Shown piece by piece: positions 48,062 through 54,445 of a stretch of 63,782 nucleotides of DNA; the stretch's first letter is position 1, and the number at the start of each line of letters is the position of its first letter. Source of the DNA: Thermococcus sp. (GTDB lineage: Archaea > Methanobacteriota_B > Thermococci > Thermococcales > Thermococcaceae); assembly GCF_026988555.1 (NCBI RefSeq), contig NZ_JALSLB010000025.1, forward strand, positions 1 through 63,782, read 5' to 3'. A program made the translations under genes and the position numbers. The notes under the pieces were generated by a model that ran no database searches, was not told where the DNA came from, and was given only the letters and a program-made list of their open reading frames with translations.

Positions 48062-48440
48062 CGCTGAGCCTCTCCTCAAGGGCCCTCTCCTCCTCGCTTA
48101 TAAACCCCACCACCGCGAGCCAGTAGACAAAAGGTAGAGCGAGCATGAAGCCTCCAACGACGAGAGAGAAGCCCGGGATTATCATGAGGCCCCAGATAGA
48201 GTAAATTGGGTGCCTGACTCTGAAGTAACAGCCGGTTGTGAGCAGTTTTCCCTTGGAGTAAGCCCCCAAAACCTGGAGATAACAGAGGAGCCACATGGCC
48301 ACCCCCACGGTAACCAGAGCCGCTCCAGACCTGGATAACCTCGGAATCCAGATTCCAAAGGTGGAATTAAGATAGAAGGCAAGGAGCGCGTAGGGAACTG
48401 CGAAAAACGAGACTTTTGGCTCTATTCCCCAGAACCTCAT
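48009..48440 (-). CDS. Isoprenylcysteine-methyltransferase-like membrane protein
   Basis: 143 residues, about four membrane segments. SAM-site residues of the ICMT/PEMT family are in YFRVRHPIYSIWG, and a C-terminal acidic pair in GFISEEERALEERL. It methylates an unknown membrane or lipid target. It overlaps the HTH gene and follows a NifX-like gene after 3 bases. Confidence 0.78.
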   Translation of the reverse strand: MRFWGIEPKVSFFAVPYALLAFYLNSTFGIWIPRLSRSGAALVTVGVAMWLLCYLQVLGAYSKGKLLTTGCYFRVRHPIYSIWGLMIIPGFSLVVGGFMLALPFVYWLAVVGFISEEERALEERLSDEWRSYVKRTGRFLPRI

Positions 48441-48443
48441 CGC

Positions 48444-48863
48444 TCACTCCTCTATCAGCGGCTTTTCAGCTTTCTTTACCTGTACCTGCTCCCAGAGGTC
48501 GTCGAAGTTCTCAACGACGCGCTGGAGAGCAGTCTTAAGGTCCCTCGTTCTCGTGAAGAATGCCACCTTGTTGGTCTTGTCCCATATTCTCAAAAAGTTC
48601 GGCCCCATTCTGAAGGCGGCTAAAACGTCAACGTCGAGGAGCTGGCCCATAACTGCCTTGAACTTCCGGGGATCACCGTGCCCCCCACTCTCATCCTCCT
48701 CAAAGCCCCTGGCCCTGTTAAGTCTCTTCCCAATGAGCCTGACGGTTCCGTTCTCACAGACCTCGTATATCCCAAAGAACTCCGAGTCGCCGTAGTGGGC
48801 ATCCACGAGCTTCTCGTCATTCTCCATTCCGAACGCAACCTTAAGGCATCTCACCTCGCTCAT
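48444..48863 (-). CDS. NifX/NifB-type cofactor-binding protein, tailless
   Basis: 139 residues of the dinitrogenase iron-molybdenum cofactor family: CLKVAFGMEND start, VDAHYGDSEFFGIYEV, and LLDVDVLAAFRMGPN, the last being the usual turn that binds the cluster. Carries no Gly/Arg tail, unlike the next two paralogues. ATG at 48863 after GGTGGTGATGCTC. Divergent from the Gly/Arg-tailed paralogue with which it shares a regulatory region. Confidence 0.8.
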   Translation of the reverse strand: MSEVRCLKVAFGMENDEKLVDAHYGDSEFFGIYEVCENGTVRLIGKRLNRARGFEEDESGGHGDPRKFKAVMGQLLDVDVLAAFRMGPNFLRIWDKTNKVAFFTRTRDLKTALQRVVENFDDLWEQVQVKKAEKPLIEE

Positions 48864-48905
48864 GAGCATCACCACCGCAGCCTTCGGGATTTGGATTTAT
48901 AAGAG

Positions 48906-48919
48906 TTAGGGCCACCGAA
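48906..48919. promoter_or_regulatory. Degenerate TTAGG-N4-CCTAA site between two NifX genes
   Basis: TTAGG-GCCA-CCGAA, eight or nine of ten consensus bases, in the 111-base divergent gap. It sits upstream of the plus-strand TATA at 48922-48929 and upstream of the minus-strand TATA-like CTTATAAAT. Confidence 0.45.
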
Positions 48920-48921
48920 AA

Positions 48922-48929
48922 ATTTAAAT
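48922..48929 (+). promoter_or_regulatory. TATA box of the Gly/Arg-tailed NifX gene
   Basis: TTTAAATA preceded by CCGAAAAA, about 45-53 bases before the ATG at 48975. Confidence 0.55.
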
Positions 48930-48931
48930 AC

Positions 48932-48945
48932 TGTGCATATGCACA
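48932..48945. promoter_or_regulatory. Perfect 14-base palindrome TGTGCATATGCACA
   Basis: Fourteen-base perfect dyad starting three bases after the TATA box, where a repressor would block transcription start. It is unrelated to the TTAGG-N4-CCTAA operators, so a second regulator may act here. Confidence 0.6.
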
Positions 48946-48974
48946 TAATAATGAAGAGATGGAGGTGGTAGATT

Positions 48975-49604
48975 ATGAAGGTTGCAGTACCAACAAACGG
49001 TGGAGGGCTCAACGACACGGTTGCCCCCGTGTTCGCACGTGCCCCCGCATTCCTCATAGCAGACGTTGATGAAAACGGCAACATACTCAACGAGAAAACC
49101 ATCCAGAACGGTGCAGCAATGGCAGGAGGCGGAGCCGGCCCAATGGCCGTCCAGACCCTCATCAACGAGGGCGTCGAAGCGGTGATAGCCCCGCAGGTTG
49201 GCCCAAACGCCCTCGGTGCCCTACAGGCAGCAGGGGTAAGGCTCTACCAGGTCGCACCGGGAACCCCAGTCGAGGAAGCCGTAAAGATTGCAGCGAGCGG
49301 AAGCGCTCAGACGTTCAACGTGCCGGCCCCACCTGTTGGGGGCCCCGTCAACCAACCGACGTACGCTCCGTATCCAATGACCACAGCTGGCCCAGGCACC
49401 CCGGCCTACCCAGCATACCCTGCATACGGTTATGGCTTCGGCCCCGGCAGGGGTAGAGGCTGGGGCCGCGGAGGAGGCTGGGGAAGAGGTAGAGGATTCG
49501 GACGCGGAGGGGGTAGGGGCTGGGGCGCCCAGCTCGGTTACTGCCCGTGGACCGGTCAGCCAAGCAGGAGAACCTGGCTCGCAAGGTTCTTTGGCTGGTG
49601 GTGA
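48975..49604 (+). CDS. NifX/NifB-type protein with Gly/Arg-rich tail
   Basis: 209 residues. The first about 110 residues are a NifX-like domain (MKVAVPTNGGGLNDTVAPVF, FLIADVDENGN, AVIAPQVGPNALGALQAAG). Then a Pro/Tyr/Ala linker and a tail of GRGRGWGRGGGWGRGRGF-type repeats from about 153 to 184, ending in an aromatic RFFGWW. The domain fits Fe-Mo or Mo-Cu cluster binding; the RG repeats resemble RNA- or membrane-contacting low-complexity regions. The ribosome binding site is GGAGGTGGTAG. Confidence 0.82.
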   Translation: MKVAVPTNGGGLNDTVAPVFARAPAFLIADVDENGNILNEKTIQNGAAMAGGGAGPMAVQTLINEGVEAVIAPQVGPNALGALQAAGVRLYQVAPGTPVEEAVKIAASGSAQTFNVPAPPVGGPVNQPTYAPYPMTTAGPGTPAYPAYPAYGYGFGPGRGRGWGRGGGWGRGRGFGRGGGRGWGAQLGYCPWTGQPSRRTWLARFFGWW

Positions 49605-49638
49605 ACCCCTTTCTTTTTAATCTCCAGGAGGGTCGTTG

Positions 49639-49863
49639 ATGCCACGCGGAATGGGAAGACAGCGGGGAAGGGGGTACTGGGGGTTTCCCTCTGGTCTCTA
49701 TGGGATACTTGATCTCATGTTCCTGGTGATCCTGGTATACCTGCTCTTCAAACTGTTCATAGTGGCCGCGGTTTACCTCGTAGCCCTTATTGTACTCGTG
49801 CTCGTTTGGAGGGCAATAAGGGGGTACGGCAGGGCGGCTTGGCCCGGAGGTTACCGGTGGTGA
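49639..49863 (+). CDS. Small membrane protein with GMGRQRGRG start
   Basis: 74 residues. A short Gly/Arg-rich N-terminus (MPRGMGRQRGRGYWG) leads into two closely spaced hydrophobic segments (LMFLVILVYLLFKLFIVAAVY, LVALIVLVLVW) and a short RAIRGYGRAAW tail. ATG at 49639 after GGAGGGTC. The shared Gly/Arg segment with both neighbours suggests they meet, perhaps at the membrane. Confidence 0.7.
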   Translation: MPRGMGRQRGRGYWGFPSGLYGILDLMFLVILVYLLFKLFIVAAVYLVALIVLVLVWRAIRGYGRAAWPGGYRW

Positions 49864-49890
49864 CCTCCCTTTCAACACAAGGCTTTTAAC

Positions 49891-49904
49891 TTAGGCCAAC
49901 CTAA
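49891..49904 (+). promoter_or_regulatory. Operator TTAGG-N4-CCTAA upstream of the third NifX gene
   Basis: Perfect palindrome with spacer CCAA, directly behind a TATA-like CTTTTAAC at about 49883-49890 and 21 bases before the GTG start. Confidence 0.75.
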
Positions 49905-49924
49905 TGCCCGTGGAGGTGATAGGA

Positions 49925-50389
49925 GTGAGGATACTTTTCCCGACAGTTAGGGGAGGACTTGACGATCAGGTGGCTGGCATGTTCGCGAGGGCACCAACGT
50001 TTACACTTGTTGATGTCGACGAAACTGGAAACGTGACCAACGTTCAGGTGGTGGCAAACCCCGCCGCACAGTCGGCTAGAGGAGCGGGCGTTACTGCGGC
50101 CCAGTTCTGCATAGACTCTGGAGTCGATACAGTTGTGGCCCCTCAGTTTGGGCCCAATGCATCCAGTGTCCTTCAGGCCGCAGGCATCAGGGTATTCTCC
50201 GTTCCAGGCCCTATGACCGTGAAAGAGGCCGTTGAAGCCCTCCTGCATGGGGGGCTTAGCCCGGCTGTGTTTGGACCTGAGGGCGGTGGAGCCGGTGGGG
50301 GAATGGGAAGAGGAATGGGGCGCGGCATGGGGCGAGGTAGAGGAATGGGACGTGGAATGGGCGGTGGCCGAGGCAGAGGCGGCTGGTAA
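49925..50389 (+). CDS. NifX/NifB-type protein with GMGRG tail
   Basis: 154 residues. NifX-like domain to about 115 (RILFPTVRGGLDDQVAGMF, TVVAPQFGPNASSVLQAAG), followed by a tail of GMGRG repeats (about 124-154). GTG start at 49925 with GGAGGTGAT just upstream. The tail-coding DNA contains four G3-5 runs within about 40 bases (about 50294-50330), a possible G-quadruplex. Confidence 0.82.
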   Translation: MRILFPTVRGGLDDQVAGMFARAPTFTLVDVDETGNVTNVQVVANPAAQSARGAGVTAAQFCIDSGVDTVVAPQFGPNASSVLQAAGIRVFSVPGPMTVKEAVEALLHGGLSPAVFGPEGGGAGGGMGRGMGRGMGRGRGMGRGMGGGRGRGGW

Positions 50390-50690
50390 GCCGCTTTCAA
50401 AATATTTAAATTTCGCGGCGGGTAGTGCTCTTCTGCATCCGCTATCTCCCCCATAGCCCCCTCGGCATCGGGAAGCCCTGACCTCGGGAAAATGGTGCTC
50501 TAGGTTCTCGTGTTTAAACACCCTATCTTACTGAACCTCTTGAATCCCGGATGAAATTTAAGACACTGATGGTTCTGGGCCACGGCTGGGAGTTGCCCTT
50601 ACCATGATCCCTGAGCCCCTGCGAGCGTTGTTGCCGTTATGAGCCTTGTAAAGAGCGCTGGGTGGAAACTAACGCCATGAAGCTCCTTTG
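50390..50690 (-). other. Gap with decayed-looking minus-strand reading
   Basis: No intact gene in this gap. The minus strand, read across one in-frame stop and a frameshift, gives protein-like stretches such as FHPALFTRLITATTLAGAQG, QNHQCLKFHPGFKRFSKIG and DAEGAMGEIADAEEHYPP. I could not name a family. It may be a gene remnant, or coincidence. Confidence 0.3.
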
Positions 50691-50694
50691 GACA

Positions 50695-50705
50695 GCTTTT
50701 TATAC
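50695..50705 (+). promoter_or_regulatory. TATA promoter of the ABM-type gene
   Basis: CTTTTTATACG, 32-42 bases before the ATG at 50737. Confidence 0.5.
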
Positions 50706-50736
50706 GGTACCCTAATAATAACATTGAGGTGATTCA

Positions 50737-51045
50737 ATGCCCGTTATGAGGCTCTGGCACGGAAGGGTGCCAATCGAAAAGGCGGACGAATACGAAAAGT
50801 TCCTTATCGAGAGGGCGGTTCCGGACTACGGCTCCGTCGATGGACTTCTAAAGCTCTACTTCACGAGGAAGGATGAAGGAGACGTTGCCCACTTCCTTCT
50901 CGTCACGATATGGGACTCAATGGAGTCCATCAAAAAGTTCGCCGGGGAAAACCCGGAGATAGCGAAGTACTATCCGGAGGACGACGACTTCCTGCTGGAG
51001 AAGGAGAAGTACGTTCAGCACTACAGGATCTTCTACGAAGGGTGA
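50737..51045 (+). CDS. ABM-like dimeric alpha-beta barrel protein
   Basis: 102 residues. MPVMRLWHGRVPIEKADEYE and a later WDSMESIKKFAG match the antibiotic-biosynthesis-monooxygenase-like ferredoxin fold, a broad family with haem, quinone or unknown ligands. The ribosome binding site is GAGGTGATTC. A DUF998 gene follows after 6 bases. Confidence 0.7.
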   Translation: MPVMRLWHGRVPIEKADEYEKFLIERAVPDYGSVDGLLKLYFTRKDEGDVAHFLLVTIWDSMESIKKFAGENPEIAKYYPEDDDFLLEKEKYVQHYRIFYEG

Positions 51046-51051
51046 GAAGGG

Positions 51052-51621
51052 ATGAAGAGGAGCCAACTCTGGGCAGGTATTCTCTCACCCCCGATTGCCC
51101 TAGGCGGAATAGGCGTAGCGATCCTGATAAACCGCCCTTGGTGGAGGCTCACGGACAACGCGATAAGCGACCTGGGAAAGGTCGGCCTCCCGTACAATTG
51201 GGTGATGAACGTTCCGCTGTTCATCTCAGCGATTCTGGCAATCTACTACGCGGCCGGTCTGTTTGGTGAAGTTAAAAACAGGGTTTTCAGGCTTGGAATT
51301 GCCCTCTTCATGATCGGACTGGCCTTCTTGGCCGGGGTGGCGCTCTTCCCGGAGGGGACTGAGCCCCACTACCACGTCAGCTGGGGGTTCTTTCTGGCCG
51401 GAAGCGTCGGATATCTGATAGCAGGAGCCGGCCTATGGCCCGAAGGCCTGCGGAAGTTCGGAGCCTTCACGACCCTGCTTTTCACCGCCGAGGTCCTCCT
51501 CGCAAGATGGGCTTTCGAAATCTTCACGGGCGTTGCAATCGCCGAATTCATCGGGATCTTCGCCATGATAATCTGGCACTACGCGCTGCTGTGGGAGAAA
51601 TTCTTCGCCGAAAAGAGTTAG
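51052..51621 (+). CDS. DUF998 membrane protein
   Basis: 189 residues with six membrane segments. TDNAISDLGKVG near residues 34-45 is the DUF998 signature. Start at ATG 51052 after GGGTGAGAAGGG. Function unknown; cotranscribed with the ABM-like gene. Confidence 0.75.
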   Translation: MKRSQLWAGILSPPIALGGIGVAILINRPWWRLTDNAISDLGKVGLPYNWVMNVPLFISAILAIYYAAGLFGEVKNRVFRLGIALFMIGLAFLAGVALFPEGTEPHYHVSWGFFLAGSVGYLIAGAGLWPEGLRKFGAFTTLLFTAEVLLARWAFEIFTGVAIAEFIGIFAMIIWHYALLWEKFFAEKS

Positions 51622-51625
51622 AGGG

Positions 51626-52048
51626 TTAAAGGCTGGCTTCATCCCACAGCGCCAGCCCGTTCTCCTTCAGTTTCCTCTCAAGGAGTTCTCCGAGGAGCTC
51701 CTGTATAAAGATCTCGGCCACAAAAACCTCTCCTTCAACGAGATGGCCTCCATAGATCATGCCGTCGGAGTCTCCTAAAGCAACGTGGATGTGAGCAAAG
51801 GGTTCCCCATCCTTGAGGCTTATGTTACCAGCGAGAGAGACTAGCTCATAGGCACCCGTCAGCTCGATGACCTTGTACTCCCCGGCTTCCTCATCGAAGT
51901 AACCTATTCTCGGGTTTTTCAGACTCCCAATGGCGCTGACGGTTCCAATTAAGACGTTGTTTTTCTTTGCAAACTCATTTATGAACTTCAGGAGCTCCTC
52001 CCCCTCCGGAACCCTGAACAGGAAGTTCCTCCCCCTCGAGAACCTCAC
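51626..52048 (-). CDS. PPC/DUF296-domain protein
   Basis: 140 residues. Whole length matches the PPC (DUF296) fold: SRGRNFLFRVPEGEEL, GTVSAIGSLKNPRIGYF, and the conserved FAHIHVALGDSDG with its His-x-His. In plants the domain is found in AT-hook DNA-binding proteins; in prokaryotes it forms trimers of unknown role. GTG start at 52048 after GAGGTGAGTACC. Confidence 0.78.
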   Translation of the reverse strand: MRFSRGRNFLFRVPEGEELLKFINEFAKKNNVLIGTVSAIGSLKNPRIGYFDEEAGEYKVIELTGAYELVSLAGNISLKDGEPFAHIHVALGDSDGMIYGGHLVEGEVFVAEIFIQELLGELLERKLKENGLALWDEASL

Positions 52049-52104
52049 GGTACTCACCTCAAAGCTAATAAGCCTCCCCCGATTTAACCGTTTGGGTGAA
52101 AAGA

Positions 52105-52677
52105 ATGAACATCAAAGGGGCGATAATGAGGGTCTTTCCAGAGATTCCGGAATTCGGCGAGGTTGACTTCTCCCAGTACTCAACACCCTACGCGGCAGTG
52201 CTAATGGCCTTCTTCGAGAGCGGGAAAAGCGGCTTAAGGGAATTCGAGGAGTTCGTTGAGAAAAACGGCGGAACGAAGGCCGACGTTGGAAGGTTTCTCA
52301 TCTCAATCTTCCAGTACCTTCTCATCCGGTACCGCCGCTACGGGGATGAAAAGGTCGAAGTGCCGGCGTTTAAGGTCTTCCTGACCCTCAAGGGCTGGCT
52401 CAGCGAAAACGGCTTCGAGAACGATTACAGGCGGCTCTTATATTCATTCGTCGGCTACCTCGTGGATATAGCGGAGAAAATTGCGGAAAGGTTCGACTGC
52501 GAGCTGGGTTTGACATACATGAAAACCGCCTACCTGCTAACGATCGAAGCAGAGGAAACCTTCGAGGATGAGTATTTCAGCGAGCTCAAAAAGAAGGCTA
52601 GAGAAATGCTTGCAAATGTCTACAGGGCCTGTGGAACCGAGGAGGCACTCCCCGAAAAAAGGGAGAAGGGCTGTTAA
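52105..52677 (+). CDS. Helical cytosolic protein, unrecognised
   Basis: 190 residues, predominantly helical, with no membrane segment or clear motif (MNIKGAIMRVFPEIPEFGEV; later FIS-rich helices). It ends in Cys and has cysteines near the middle and end. ATG at 52105 after GGGTGAAAAGA. Convergent 4-base overlap with the ChrB-like gene. Function unknown. Confidence 0.58.
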   Translation: MNIKGAIMRVFPEIPEFGEVDFSQYSTPYAAVLMAFFESGKSGLREFEEFVEKNGGTKADVGRFLISIFQYLLIRYRRYGDEKVEVPAFKVFLTLKGWLSENGFENDYRRLLYSFVGYLVDIAEKIAERFDCELGLTYMKTAYLLTIEAEETFEDEYFSELKKKAREMLANVYRACGTEEALPEKREKGC

Positions 52678-53105
52678 GCCTTTCCTTCCTCAATTTGCTT
52701 CTTAAAGTAGGCGTACAGGGCGTCGTAGAGGTAAAACTCCTTCTCAAGGGTTTCATAGTCATCCTTGCATATCATCCTGTATCCTCTTGCGAGTATATCG
52801 AGGGCAACCGCCAGGGGCCGGGGATTCTCAACGTGAGTGTCGGCCTCCCGAACTATCTCGGCAATCTTCAAAACGGCGGGGTCTGTTATGTTGTACTTCT
52901 CAACGAAGGCATCAAAGGAGCATTTTCCATCGTGATGACCGAGCTCAACCCCCTTAAAATCAAAGGGTATTCCCCCGGTGATTGTTGCGGGGTCTGTATC
53001 GCGGGGCACGAAGATAAACTCCGCCTCGGGGTCAATAAAACGCTTTATAAGCCAGGGACACGCCACACGGTCAACGTGGACGTGTTCACGGGTCACCCAC
53101 TTCAT
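52674..53105 (-). CDS. Chromate-resistance ChrB-type domain protein
   Basis: 143 residues. The conserved start WVTREHVHVDRVACPWLIKRFIDPEA and central LGHHDGKCSFDAF match the ChrB C-terminal domain (PF09828). His and Cys residues suggest metal or oxyanion contact. No chromate exporter ChrA is nearby. ATG at 53105 after GAGGCGATCTT. Confidence 0.8.
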   Translation of the reverse strand: MKWVTREHVHVDRVACPWLIKRFIDPEAEFIFVPRDTDPATITGGIPFDFKGVELGHHDGKCSFDAFVEKYNITDPAVLKIAEIVREADTHVENPRPLAVALDILARGYRMICKDDYETLEKEFYLYDALYAYFKKQIEEGKA

Positions 53106-53183
53106 AAGATCGCCTCGAAGAAGAGTCGACGTCTTTCTATTTACAGGTTGCGAAAATAGAGAAGACCAAGAACGGCCCAACAG

Positions 53184-53642
53184 TCACTTCTCAAGGGTTA
53201 CCTCGGCGTAGCTCCGGGGGTCTTCCCAGATTTTTACACGGATTTTCTCCACGTTGTCTTCCGCCTTCTCCGCTATTCTCTCCGCGAACCACTCCGCTAT
53301 GAACTCTGCCGTAACGTTGGGCTTATCTAGAATAACTGCCTCATCGGCGGGCAGTTCTATATGTTTTCCATTCTTTTCTATGACAATAATGTCCTCCTTC
53401 CTCTCCACCACCCAGCTCTCGCTCACGATGATCCTGTGGTCGAGGAGCTTGATAAGCCTGCTGAGGTGGTTGAAGTCAAATACCATGCCATTCTCGTTGA
53501 GGTCGCCCCATATCTCGACGTCCACGTTGTAGGTGTGCCCGTGTATCCTGAGGCATTTGCTCTCGTAGGGCAGGGCGAGGAAATGCGAGCTGTCAAAGTC
53601 CTTGTGCCATCTTATCTTTCTCTCAGAAAGTTTAAACGTCAT
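53184..53642 (-). CDS. 6-pyruvoyltetrahydropterin/6-carboxytetrahydropterin synthase family
   Basis: 152 residues. Zinc histidines are in FDSSHFLAL and RIHGHTYNV; a DHRIIV and a closing WEDPRSYAEV are conserved. Makes a pterin intermediate, either for archaeosine/queuosine-type tRNA modification (QueD) or for a pterin cofactor. ATG at 53642 after GGTGAGAAAG. Confidence 0.8.
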   Translation of the reverse strand: MTFKLSERKIRWHKDFDSSHFLALPYESKCLRIHGHTYNVDVEIWGDLNENGMVFDFNHLSRLIKLLDHRIIVSESWVVERKEDIIVIEKNGKHIELPADEAVILDKPNVTAEFIAEWFAERIAEKAEDNVEKIRVKIWEDPRSYAEVTLEK

Positions 53643-53719
53643 CTTTCTCACCAGGTTAATCTAAGATTGAAGTATTATAACCGTTACTGGAGGCGGAAAG
53701 CCTATAAAGTGGACCGTCG

Positions 53720-53733
53720 TTAGGATATCCGAT
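53720..53733 (+). promoter_or_regulatory. Degenerate operator just before the DUF134 gene
   Basis: TTAGG-ATAT-CCGAT: left half perfect, right half weak, between the TATA box CCTATAAAG (53701-53709) and the near-leaderless ATG at 53739. Fits autoregulation. Confidence 0.45.
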
Positions 53734-53738
53734 AAACT

Positions 53739-54095
53739 ATGCCGATGGGAATGGGACCTGGCAGGGGCCGTGGGAGGGGAAGGAGAAGGAAGCTGAGGAT
53801 GATAGGATTCGTCCCAGAGGTTAGACATTTCTATCCTGCGTTACCCCCGATGGGCCAGCCCAAGCCTCCGATTTTCATGACCTATGAGGAATTCGAAGCG
53901 CTCAGACTGGTCGACCATGAAGGCTTGACGCAGGAGGAGGCGGGAAAGAGGATGGGTGTCTCCAGAGGTACGGTGTGGAGGGCGCTGAGCTCAGCCAGAA
54001 AGAAGGTCGCCCAGATGCTGGTTGAGGGGAGGGAACTCATAATTTTACCCCAGGGAAACGAGGTCCCAAAAACCCCCGGCGAGGAAGAATTATAG
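53739..54095 (+). CDS. DUF134-family helix-turn-helix protein with Gly/Arg-rich start
   Basis: 118 residues. The first about 20 residues are PMGMGPGRGRGRGRRRK, then DUF134: FYPALPPMGQPKPPIFMTYE, VDHEGLTQEEAGKRMGVSRG and TVWRALSSARKKVAQML, a sigma-70-region-4-like HTH. The family is commonly linked with NifX-like genes. It lacks a ribosome binding site because transcription probably starts close to the ATG. Best candidate for the factor that reads TTAGG-N4-CCTAA sites. Confidence 0.85.
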   Translation: MPMGMGPGRGRGRGRRRKLRMIGFVPEVRHFYPALPPMGQPKPPIFMTYEEFEALRLVDHEGLTQEEAGKRMGVSRGTVWRALSSARKKVAQMLVEGRELIILPQGNEVPKTPGEEEL

Positions 54096-54170
54096 TTGGT
54101 TATTCCCTTAAAAGCCGTTCTTATTGTCGAATATTTGCCAATCCGGGTGTTCTCCTGCCGATTTATAGAT

Positions 54171-54184
54171 TTAGATTAACCTAA
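54171..54184 (+). promoter_or_regulatory. Orphan TATA plus operator (TTAGA-N4-CCTAA)
   Basis: One base off the palindrome. A TATA-like TTTATAGA lies just upstream (54162-54169), the same order as at the other operators, but no gene follows for 1.4 kb on the plus strand. Confidence 0.55.
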
Positions 54185-54420
54185 TTCACAACCCCATTTT
54201 ATCCCTCAAAGTTTCTAGTGGGTTTTAACTTTAATAGAAAGTTAACATAAAAAGTTTAGATTTTTTATTAAAATTACTAAAATATAAGTTTAAAAATTTT
54301 TAAATATTAATTCACTAATAAATAACATTAAATAAAAGTTTTAAATAATAAACTTATAATAGTAAAAAATCCAAAAAATTTACAATATCTGTTCGGAAAA
54401 AGTAGTAAAATGAACAGCTC
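54185..54420. other. Very AT-rich block, no gene seen
   Basis: About 230 bases composed mostly of A and T homopolymer-like runs, far below the window GC average. No ORF, RNA gene or clear repeat was found. Confidence 0.6.
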
Positions 54421-54445
54421 TGACGTGACAAGTGCAGTGAACCAG

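Noticed and set aside
49901-50521. A 206-codon minus-strand frame across the third NifX gene
   Set aside because: Shadow of the Gly/Arg repeat coding sequence, giving Ser/His/Pro low complexity; only its part beyond 50390 may be a remnant and is reported separately.
50560-50610. C/D box guide RNA (GGATGA and CTGATGG words)
   Set aside because: Boxes do not match the required C, D', C', D order and spacing.
54185-54420. Replication origin in the AT-rich block
   Set aside because: No origin-recognition-box repeats and no cdc6/orc gene nearby; AT richness alone is not enough.
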